NCBI GenBank assembly: GCA_026692885.1 | Contig: JAPLNJ010001208.1 | Span: 1 to 14,105 of the forward strand | Length of the DNA stretch: 14,105 nt | Direction of reading: 5' to 3' | Origin: Planctomycetota bacterium | Lineage (GTDB): Bacteria > Planctomycetota > Planctomycetia > Pirellulales > Pirellulaceae | Notes under the pieces: generated by a model | Database searches by the model: none | What the model was told of the DNA's origin: nothing | Seen by the model: only the letters and a program-made list of their open reading frames with translations | Part shown: piece after piece, positions 7,691 to 14,105 of the stretch | How positions within the stretch are numbered: the first letter of the stretch is position 1 | Layout of the letters: the number at the start of each line of letters is the position of its first letter | Program-made: the position numbers and the translations under genes

Positions 7691-7892
7691 GGATTCGCGG
7701 CTCCTTGCTTGCGGGGGTTGTCCCCGGATGACGTGAGGGTGGACAGTAGCAGTCGCCAGTTCGCAGAGTTACCGGGAGACGCCACAAGCTACCATCGGAC
7801 GCGGGACCCGAGGACTTGCGGCGATTCGCCGGATGACGAGCCCGCGGGTCTTGCTGGTTTTACGGTCGCTGCGCATCGCAACGATTGGACGC

Positions 7893-7919
7893 GTGCGGCT
7901 CGGGAGCCGAGGGCCGCAC
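7893..7919 (-). terminator. Hairpin after the giant surface-protein gene
   Basis: GTGCGG (7893-7898) plus CTCGG (7899-7903) pairs with CCGAG (7907-7911) plus CCGCAC (7914-7919). This gives 11 base pairs with a GAG loop and a GG bulge. It starts about 38 bp past the minus-strand stop at 7958, as expected for a 3'-end structure. No clear T-run follows, so the terminator role is tentative. Confidence 0.45.
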
Positions 7920-7957
7920 TACGTCCACAGGGAACCGGCATCCTGGTCGCGAACACA

Positions 7958-10900
7958 CTACCACTGCGCCGATACATCCTTCGCCAGAGTCGCCAGCAGA
8001 TCGTCGTCCAACAGTGTGTTCTCGTCCTCGCCGTCGAACAGAGCTGGCGTCGCGCCCAACTTGGCAAACGTCTGGTTGCGAACGTCCGGCGCGACAAGTC
8101 GATAGGGAATGTCCCTTTCGTCCGCCAAGGCACCAGCGGAAGGGGTGGCCCGGTCGGCGGTTGCAGATCCGACCATCGCGGTGGACGCGACGAGCGAGTC
8201 CGAGGAAATCGCCGGATAACTTGCCCCGACGACTCCAGCGTGCAGCTGGGTCAGCCCCCCGCCAGTACTTGCCATGCCCACCGCGTTCGACGTCTCCGCA
8301 AACCGCAGGTCGGCCTGCGGACCGACCAGGGTCACGCCTTCACCTTCGCCAGCCGATGTTTCGTTGAGCCGGTTGATGGTCAACAGTACGTCGATGGGCG
8401 TGACCTGATGGTCTTCGTTGACATCGTAGTAGAAACGTGCGGCCGACGACGGGGCGGCCGCCAAGATCGCCTCGCCTTCGGCTGCCATCAGTTGATTGAT
8501 CCGGTTGGTCACCAGCAGGACATCTAACGGTGTGACGTCGCCGTCGGCATTCACGTCGAAGGCATTCGCCGCATTGTGCGCCGGGTCGGTGTATTCGGCC
8601 TCACCCGACGCTGAAGCGGCCGGCAGGGGTGGTCGATCAGTCTTGACGTTCGCCGCTGTCAGAGCCGTAGCTCGCAAGGAATCGGCTTGGACTTGCCACA
8701 CCCCACCGATTGGGGCACCCATCAGCCAAGTCACCACATTCATGACAGCTCCCGCACCAACCAACGAACCCGTAAAACTGTCTGCTTGGTCGCAGGTTCC
8801 GTACTGGGCATAGGAGTCATTGCCACTTCCTGTTCCATCCAGGAAGTCGGCGTCATCGTAGTGGCCACTGCCGGTGGCGTCCTGGTCACTGAACACATAA
8901 TCGTTGCCGTTGCGACCGAACAGCCGATCGATGCCTGCGCCGCCGAACAGGACATCGGTGCTGCTGCCACCGACCAGAACGTCGTTGCCCGCGTCACCTT
9001 CCATGACAGACTGAACGCTGGAGTCATTGACCAGGAAGTCATCCCCGACGTCACCATAGATGTGCAGACGTTCCATCGTCGCCACTTCAATGGGGGCGCG
9101 CACGCTCGGATCTGCCACCAGATTGCCCACGACGATCCGGTCCGCCAGAACGCTGCCAGCGACATCAAGCTGATCGGTCCCTGCACTGCCGATGACGGTA
9201 ATCAGCTTCGGCAGGACGGGAGCGGGAGGGGCGCCGGGCACGAAGATGGCAATTCGGTCGTTCCCGATCCCGGCGATGAGGTTCAGGGATTCGATGTCGT
9301 TGTACGAGACTCTCGGTTGATCCGTATTACGGACCACAAGGGAATTGGTGATCCAGTAGCTGTTGTTGTCGGTGTCTGAGCCGTCACTGACATTCAGCGT
9401 GTCGCCCACCGACTGGAGAGTGGAATGACCTGCCCGAACATCATTGTAGCTCGCGGCCGGGATGGGGCAGCCGACCGTGGTATCCGGCGAAAGCGCCCCG
9501 CCATCCCAAATGGGTCGAGTGCTGGGCCCCTGGCCGCCGCCATTGATGGAGACCTTCCCCACGATCCCATCCATGTTCTGCAACGTGATCATGTCGTCGT
9601 CCACATTACCGTTCACAACGATTGGGGTCGTTCCGCCGCCCGAGAGGTTACCGAATAGGTTGATAATGGACCCGGCCGAGTCCACCGCGTCCCCGGTGTC
9701 GCCATTAATCGTCAACATCTTCGCCGCCTGTACGGTGCTTCCCCCTGGGATCGTAATATTATCCCCGCCGTTCAAGGTAACCGTGTCGGTGGTCGAGCGA
9801 ATCGTGACACCAGCGAGCACCGTGAGATCTTCTCCGGCCAGGGCCGTGTCGGCAACCGTATAGGTCGAGGCCCCCTCGCTGATATAGCCTGTGCCGTTGA
9901 AGGTGATCGAGCCGATGTCGGCACCGGCCGTCGTCGCCGTGACCGAGACTACGTCTGTGACCCCGGCCGTAGCCGGCGCGGTGCCGATGCCGTTGAGCGC
10001 CACGTCGTTGGCGGCAATCGTGAGGCCGCTCAGCGGTTTGGTCGTGCCGATCGCGCCCTCGATCGTGACATCGCCCGTCCCCGCCGTCAGACTCAGCGTC
10101 CCCGTAACCGCGGTCGTCCCGTTGAGCGTGCTGTTGAAGGCGATATTGCCGCCAGCCGTGGTAATCGCCACCGGGCCGGTCAGCGTCGTGGCCGAAACGA
10201 ACGTCACATTGTCGTTGGTGGTGGTCACGTCGCCCGCGGTGCTGATCCCGCCGGCGCCCGTGATCGACACCGTGCCGTCCGCATTGATGTCGCCGGTCCC
10301 CGCGATCGAGACGGTCCCCGACTCGATGATCGTGACCGGACCCGTGCCGCCGGTCGTAATCCCACCCGTGACCACCAGATTCTTACCCGTCAACGACACG
10401 CCGGCCACGGCCGTCGTCGTCAGCAGTCCTGTCAGCGTGGTGGTCCCGCTACCGGCCGACTGCGAAAAGCTCGCGGTGCTGAAGGCCAAGTCCGCCGTGA
10501 CATTCGCCGCGCTGACAATACTGACAGCACCCAGAGGCGTGATCCCGCCCACGATCCCATCGAAGTCGATGTTGCCCGCGCCGGCCGTCAGGCCCAGCGT
10601 CGGCGCACCGTTGAGCGTGCTGTTGAACGCGATATTGCCGCCAGCCGTGGCAATCGCCACCGGGCCGGTCAGCGTCGTGGCCGACACCAACGTCACATTG
10701 TCGGTCGTCGTCGTCACGTCGCCAGCCGTGCTGATCCCGCCGCCCGCCGTGATCGAAACCGCCCCGTCTGCGCTGATGTCCCCCAAGGCCGCAATTGTGA
10801 CGGTGGTGCCGTTGAGCGTGACGGCACCGGTGCCGCCACCGGTGGTCGTGATGCCTTGGTTGATGTGGATGTTCTCGACCGCGAAATTGACGTTGCCGGT

Positions 10901-13570
10901 CGAGGTCCCAGAGCCCAACGTGAGTCCCGTGGCGTTCCAGTCGACCTGATCCGTTCCAGTCGAACCGTTTACGGTGATCGCGGCCTTGAAGCCGCTGTCG
11001 AGCGACATGAACGTGAAGATGTCGCTTCCGGCGTCGGCGTTGACGATCAATTCCACGCTCGGGTTGGCGAACGTCAGACTTTCGAGTACGGAATCGAACG
11101 TGACAAGGTTGTTGCCCGCAACCGCCGTGAAGGTGGCCGTGTGAGCCAAGCCGTCGCCGACATTGATGGTGACTACTCCTGCCACGGGCACGACCGTGGT
11201 GGGTTCCAGCCCTGTGAACGAAACGGTGGCCGTTGGAGTCGTGAAGACAAGGTTGCCCGCGCCCAGTCCGGTGGCATTGTACGTCACGGATCCATACGGG
11301 CCGCCGCCGTCGACGGTCAGGTCGTCGTTGCCGTCATTGCCGTGGAAGATAACATTGTGGCCGCCGCCAGTGAAGTCGACCATCATGATGTCGTTGCCGC
11401 TACTGCCGTTGAACGTCAGCGTACTGCCCGACACGAAGGGAGCCGAGATGGTTCCCATCGGGCCGGTGAGCTGACGGTTCCCGCCAACGATCACGACCGA
11501 GTAGGTGCCGGCCACCGTGGCGTCAAAGACGGGACTGGCCGTATCGTCGTCATTGATGGTGATGGTGTGTGTCTGCGGCGCCGGCTGTGACACTTGGCCG
11601 CCGGTGTCGTCACTCAGACTTTGCAGGCTTAGAATGATCGTTTCCGCATCATCATCCAGAATGTCTTCCACGATGGTGGCGGACACCGACTGCGTGAAAC
11701 TGGTGCCGTCGACAGGAGGACTGGCGGCAAACGTGAGCAGCGTGTTCGTATAAGCGTAGTCCGTCGGCATCGTCGGCGACTTGGTAGCTGTGCCTCCCGT
11801 CTGATTGACCTGGATTGTAACGGTCCGATCCAGCCCCGCCAAACCTACCGAGCCGGTGGTCGACAACGTGAGCGTGACATTCACGCTGTGCGTCGTGTTG
11901 TTTTCGTCTTCGTTACTCGAAGCAGTCGCAAAGCTCAGCATGGCAGAGTCGTTGTCGGTGATGCTCACGGCGCCGCTCGTCGTCACCAAGGATGACGCAA
12001 CGGAGGATGGTGAGTCAACGAGATTCTGCAAGGTTAGGTTGACAACTTCAGTCCCTTCCACGCGCAAGTCGTCAAGCGGTGTAATCGAAACGGTCTTGAT
12101 TGTGCCATTTCCGTCGCCCCCGCTGAACGTAACGGTTTGCGTTGACAAAGCAGTGAAGTCAGTCCCACTCGACGCGGAACTGCCCGCAGCCTCCACCACG
12201 TCCGCGCTGATGGTGACACCAGCCTCCAGGGTCGCGCTGCTGGTGGTGAGGGTAACGTTGATTGTCTGGACTCCACCTCCTTCAGCCACCGTCGTCGTCG
12301 CGGCGATCGAGAGACTCGCAGAATCCGCGTCCGTGATCGTGACCACGTTCTGCGTGCCCCCCGTGACCGTCGCCGCCCCCGCATTGACGGTCAGCGTCAG
12401 CGTCACCGACTGGTTCCCTTCCACCAGCGTGTCGCTGGCCGGGTTGAATGTCAGTGGCACGTCCGGCGTGGCGTCCGCATTGCCGCTTCCCGCGTTGAAC
12501 GTGATCGTGGCCGGGACCGCGTAATCCGCCGCCACGGTCGTGATGTCGGTCGCCACCACGTTGAACGTGGCCGCGTTCTCCAGCGTGTTCCCCGCACCCG
12601 TCGTCAGTACCACCACCACGTCCGAACTCGCCGCATCTTCGCCGATCGTGGTCGTCGCCACCTGGAAGGCCACCGACGCACTGTCCGCGTCCGTGATCGT
12701 GACCACGTTCTGCGTGCCCCCCGTGACCGTCGCCACCCCCGCGTTGACGGTCAGCGTCAGCGTCACCGACTGGTCCCCTTCCACCAGCGTGTCGCTGGCC
12801 GGGTCGAATGTCAGCGGCACGTCCGGCGTGGCGTCCGCATCGCCGCTCCCCGCGTTGAACGTGATCGTGGCCGGGACCGCGTAATCCGCCGCCACGGTCG
12901 TGATGTCGGTCGCCACCACGTTGAACGTGGCCGCGTTCTCCAGCGTGTTCCCCGCACCCGTCGTCAGCACCACCACCACGTCCGAACTCGCCGCATCTTC
13001 GCCGATCGTGGTCGTCGCCACCTGGAAGGCCACCGACGCACTGTCCGCGTCCGTGATCGTGCCATCACCGATGTCAAACCCAAACGTGATGGTGGCACCT
13101 CCTGTCGCGCCGGATAGTGTGACGGTAAATGTCTGATCGCCCTCAACAAGCGTATCGGCGGCGACCCGCACGCTGATGGTGCGCGTCGTCCCGGTGCCAT
13201 TAAAGGAAACGATACCAGCCAGCCCTGATATAGGGTCATACGTGACCTCATTGACCGTGGAGCCTGCGAGCCCCGAATTGTCAATATCCGCTACGTTTGC
13301 GGTCACGCCCGCGATTGTGAACGCGACCGTCTCACCGGGGGTGGCCACGCTTTGGGTCACCGTGAAATCGAAACTAGCGGTTCCGGTAGCGGGTTCAGCC
13401 GCCGTTACATCGTTGATGGAAATGTTGGCCAGCAGCCTCCTATCCTCCAGCTGTTCCACCAGGAGGTGCCGTCGTCTTTCGCGGCGTTGTTGGCCGATCC
13501 GCTTGTGGTTCTTCTCTTTGCGGGACTTGCGGGTGTTGCCAATACCGAAGAGCGAGATGCCGGAAAACAT
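7958..13570 (-). CDS. Giant Calx-beta / RTX-like / dockerin surface protein
   Basis: This is an 1870-residue exported adhesin-like protein. The N-terminus has a basic leader (R/K-rich, residues 13-35) and VEQLEDRRLLA at 38-48, the LEPR-XLL-type motif of large planctomycete exported proteins. About five Calx-beta-like domains follow (roughly 49-175, 176-295, 296-415, 416-540, 541-675), marked by DADSAS or DNDSA junctions and LVEGDQ motifs. Residues 680-1340 are beta-rich, haemagglutinin-like repeats (GGNIAFNSTLNG, TTLTGPVAI). Residues about 1500-1565 carry RTX-like glycine/aspartate repeats (GDAGNDVLVGG, LFGGAGIDRLFGRNGNDY). Residues 1672-1692 and 1716-1736 are dockerin-type EF-hand motifs (DVNADGDVTPLD, DVNEDHQVTPID). 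The acidic tail ends DDDLLATLAKDVSAQW. Only two cysteines are evident. It is likely calcium-dependent and surface-located, with adhesion or matrix as the probable role (inference). AGGAG lies eight bases before the ATG. Confidence 0.93.
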   Translation of the reverse strand: MFSGISLFGIGNTRKSRKEKNHKRIGQQRRERRRHLLVEQLEDRRLLANISINDVTAAEPATGTASFDFTVTQSVATPGETVAFTIAGVTANVADIDNSGLAGSTVNEVTYDPISGLAGIVSFNGTGTTRTISVRVAADTLVEGDQTFTVTLSGATGGATITFGFDIGDGTITDADSASVAFQVATTTIGEDAASSDVVVVLTTGAGNTLENAATFNVVATDITTVAADYAVPATITFNAGSGDADATPDVPLTFDPASDTLVEGDQSVTLTLTVNAGVATVTGGTQNVVTITDADSASVAFQVATTTIGEDAASSDVVVVLTTGAGNTLENAATFNVVATDITTVAADYAVPATITFNAGSGNADATPDVPLTFNPASDTLVEGNQSVTLTLTVNAGAATVTGGTQNVVTITDADSASLSIAATTTVAEGGGVQTINVTLTTSSATLEAGVTISADVVEAAGSSASSGTDFTALSTQTVTFSGGDGNGTIKTVSITPLDDLRVEGTEVVNLTLQNLVDSPSSVASSLVTTSGAVSITDNDSAMLSFATASSNEDENNTTHSVNVTLTLSTTGSVGLAGLDRTVTIQVNQTGGTATKSPTMPTDYAYTNTLLTFAASPPVDGTSFTQSVSATIVEDILDDDAETIILSLQSLSDDTGGQVSQPAPQTHTITINDDDTASPVFDATVAGTYSVVIVGGNRQLTGPMGTISAPFVSGSTLTFNGSSGNDIMMVDFTGGGHNVIFHGNDGNDDLTVDGGGPYGSVTYNATGLGAGNLVFTTPTATVSFTGLEPTTVVPVAGVVTINVGDGLAHTATFTAVAGNNLVTFDSVLESLTFANPSVELIVNADAGSDIFTFMSLDSGFKAAITVNGSTGTDQVDWNATGLTLGSGTSTGNVNFAVENIHINQGITTTGGGTGAVTLNGTTVTIAALGDISADGAVSITAGGGISTAGDVTTTTDNVTLVSATTLTGPVAIATAGGNIAFNSTLNGAPTLGLTAGAGNIDFDGIVGGITPLGAVSIVSAANVTADLAFSTASFSQSAGSGTTTLTGLLTTTAVAGVSLTGKNLVVTGGITTGGTGPVTIIESGTVSIAGTGDINADGTVSITGAGGISTAGDVTTTNDNVTFVSATTLTGPVAITTAGGNIAFNSTLNGTTAVTGTLSLTAGTGDVTIEGAIGTTKPLSGLTIAANDVALNGIGTAPATAGVTDVVSVTATTAGADIGSITFNGTGYISEGASTYTVADTALAGEDLTVLAGVTIRSTTDTVTLNGGDNITIPGGSTVQAAKMLTINGDTGDAVDSAGSIINLFGNLSGGGTTPIVVNGNVDDDMITLQNMDGIVGKVSINGGGQGPSTRPIWDGGALSPDTTVGCPIPAASYNDVRAGHSTLQSVGDTLNVSDGSDTDNNSYWITNSLVVRNTDQPRVSYNDIESLNLIAGIGNDRIAIFVPGAPPAPVLPKLITVIGSAGTDQLDVAGSVLADRIVVGNLVADPSVRAPIEVATMERLHIYGDVGDDFLVNDSSVQSVMEGDAGNDVLVGGSSTDVLFGGAGIDRLFGRNGNDYVFSDQDATGSGHYDDADFLDGTGSGNDSYAQYGTCDQADSFTGSLVGAGAVMNVVTWLMGAPIGGVWQVQADSLRATALTAANVKTDRPPLPAASASGEAEYTDPAHNAANAFDVNADGDVTPLDVLLVTNRINQLMAAEGEAILAAAPSSAARFYYDVNEDHQVTPIDVLLTINRLNETSAGEGEGVTLVGPQADLRFAETSNAVGMASTGGGLTQLHAGVVGASYPAISSDSLVASTAMVGSATADRATPSAGALADERDIPYRLVAPDVRNQTFAKLGATPALFDGEDENTLLDDDLLATLAKDVSAQW
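10121..10291 (-). repeat. Internal repeat copy B of beta-rich region
   Basis: These 171 bp align without gaps to 10610-10780 with about 19 mismatches. They encode residues about 1094-1150 of the giant protein. The shared peptide includes STAGDVTTT, SATTLTGPVAI and GGNIAFNSTLNG. The divergence is much greater than in the Calx-beta duplication, so this is an older copy event. Confidence 0.85.
10610..10780 (-). repeat. Internal repeat copy A of beta-rich region
   Basis: This is the partner of 10121-10291, offset by 489 bp. It encodes residues about 931-987 of the giant protein. Confidence 0.85.
12324..13061 (-). repeat. 360-bp tandem duplication of a Calx-beta domain
   Basis: Bases 12324-12701 match 12684-13061 (offset 360 bp, 378 bp compared) with eight differences, all transitions. 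The unit encodes 120 residues, one Calx-beta domain, so the reading frame is kept. Four amino-acid differences result: three Asp in the N-terminal copy are Asn in the next copy, plus one Val/Ala change. The near identity implies recent duplication or gene conversion. Confidence 0.95.
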
Positions 13571-13578
13571 GGTTGATT

Positions 13579-13583
13579 CTCCT
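13579..13583 (-). promoter_or_regulatory. Shine-Dalgarno of the giant surface-protein gene
   Basis: On the minus strand AGGAG lies eight bases before the ATG at 13570. It supports this start, and the heptamer tract further upstream has stops in every minus-strand frame (TGA within ACTGAC), so a longer N-terminus is excluded. Confidence 0.75.
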
Positions 13584-13622
13584 GGAAGGGAAGGAAATTG
13601 GATCGGTGAAAGTGGCTAAGTC

Positions 13623-13810
13623 AAGTGGTCAGTGGTCAGTGGTCAGTGGTCAGTGGGCAGTTGTCAGTAGTCAGTGGGCAGTAGTCAGTAGTCAGTAGTC
13701 AGTGGTCAGTGGTCAGTGGTCAGTGGTCAGTGGTCAGTGGTCAGTGGTCAGTGGTCAGTGGTCAGTAGTCAGTGGGCAGTAGTCAGTGGTCAGTGGGCAG
13801 TAGTCAGTGG
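13623..13810. repeat. Heptamer tandem repeat tract, about 26 copies
   Basis: From 13630 to 13804 there are 25 in-phase heptamers. I count 13 CAGTGGT, 7 CAGTAGT, 4 CAGTGGG and 1 CAGTTGT. A degenerate unit precedes the tract and a truncated one follows it. The centre, 13700-13762, is nine perfect CAGTGGT units; variants sit in the flanks, as expected for a slippage-prone core. The tract lies 53-240 bp upstream of the ATG of the giant surface protein, so it may be in its promoter or 5' leader. Similar heptamer tracts are known as dispersed intergenic repeats in other bacteria, so a regulatory role is only inferred. Confidence 0.95.
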
Positions 13811-13999
13811 CAGCGTCGGGGGAAGACGCCATGAGGAAATTCACAGCGGATGAAGCGGAACTCCGACGGATTCACAACAGATTAAACGGATTAAACAGAT
13901 TTCCAAACAAATGGAAGTTCATAACTTTTAACCTGTTACTTGATCTGTCGGATCCGGTTACTCTGTCCTGAATCCAATACCGCAAAAAGAGAAATTTAA
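13811..13999. other. Intergenic stretch, lower GC, no supported gene
   Basis: Between the heptamer tract and the right-edge gene the base composition becomes AT-richer. It contains a small GCGTC/GACGC hairpin at 13813-13829 and repeats of AGATTAAACGGATTAAACAGA near 13879-13900. It should hold the promoter of the gene starting at 14000, but no convincing -35/-10 pair was found. A 46-codon open frame from 13831 is not supported. Confidence 0.5.
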
Positions 14000-14105
14000 A
14001 TGCCTGAAAAGTCCTTCGCAATAGTTTTCGCACTTATCCTGGCATTGTCTTCCACGGCTTTCGGTCAGGTTGATACTGCCTGGGTGAAGTCCTACGACTG
14101 CCCCT
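14000..14105 (+). CDS. Secreted protein start, possibly SBBP-type propeller (partial)
   Basis: Only the first 35 codons are inside the window. The peptide begins MPEKSFAIVFALILALSS, a clear signal peptide with likely cleavage at AFG/Q near residue 22, then QVDTAWVKSYDCP. A mature N-terminus of the form QVDTAWVxxY is typical of secreted beta-propeller proteins with SBBP-like repeats, often described from several environmental phyla; this is recall from pattern, not a search. A purine-rich AAAAAGAGA lies upstream as a weak ribosome binding site. It is divergent from the giant surface-protein gene, with the heptamer tract between them. Codons are more AT-rich than in neighbouring genes, which may hint at transfer. 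The function stays open. Confidence 0.65.
   Translation, partial: MPEKSFAIVFALILALSSTAFGQVDTAWVKSYDCP

Noticed and set aside
9891..10949. Long + strand open frames (here and at 11805-12524, 12540-13136) rich in Val, Pro and Ser
   Set aside because: They are antisense to the repetitive beta-rich and Calx-beta coding sequence and only mirror its repeats.
13623..13810. CRISPR array
   Set aside because: The heptamers are contiguous with no spacers, and no cas gene is present in the window.
13831..13971. 46-codon + strand open frame beginning MRKFTADEAELRR
   Set aside because: No clear ribosome binding site, and it runs through a low-complexity AGATTAAAC repeat; composition looks intergenic.

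Overview
The window looks like chromosome from a planctomycete, most likely a Pirellulales-like lineage. This is inferred from gene content, not from any search. Four hallmarks point that way: a giant exported protein whose N-terminus carries a basic leader and a VEQLEDRRLLA motif (LEPR-XLL type), a cysteine-rich YTV-type wall protein, a Tat-exported Gfo/Idh/MocA oxidoreductase, and a large secreted protein joining CBM9-like domains to a beta-propeller. The DNA is GC-rich except for the last roughly 250 bases. Both ends of the window cut through sequence; the right-edge gene is incomplete.

Layout. Positions 1-180 hold an imperfect inverted repeat and six perfect copies of a 15-bp tandem repeat, ending 44 bp before a 1280-residue secreted CBM9/propeller protein on the + strand (225-4067). 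It converges, with only 23 bp between stop codons, on a two-gene minus-strand operon: a Tat-exported Gfo/Idh/MocA oxidoreductase (6379 to 5015) followed after 9 bp by a DapA/NanA-superfamily aldolase (5005 to 4091). The 558-bp gap 6380-6937 holds no convincing gene but has a 118-bp dyad element and strong hairpins. Next on the minus strand are a 250-residue YTV-type protein (7690 to 6938) and an 1870-residue Calx-beta/RTX/dockerin surface protein (13570 to 7958). About 50 bp upstream of the giant gene lies a tract of about 26 heptamer repeats (13623-13810). At the right edge a lower-GC secreted protein gene starts at 14000 on the + strand and runs off the window.

How the genes may work together. 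The left half reads as a small carbohydrate-use module: a secreted glycan-binding propeller protein beside an exported sugar oxidoreductase and a cytosolic 2-keto-acid aldolase or lyase. The right half reads as a cell-surface module: a cysteine-rich wall protein next to a giant calcium-dependent adhesin-like protein. The substrates and partners are inference.

I see no CRISPR array, tRNA, rRNA, transposase or recognised defence system. The most interesting signals are the repeat tracts placed just upstream of the two large secreted-protein genes, the recent internal duplication in the giant protein with its one-directional Asp/Asn changes, and the dyad element that encodes the same peptide on both strands.
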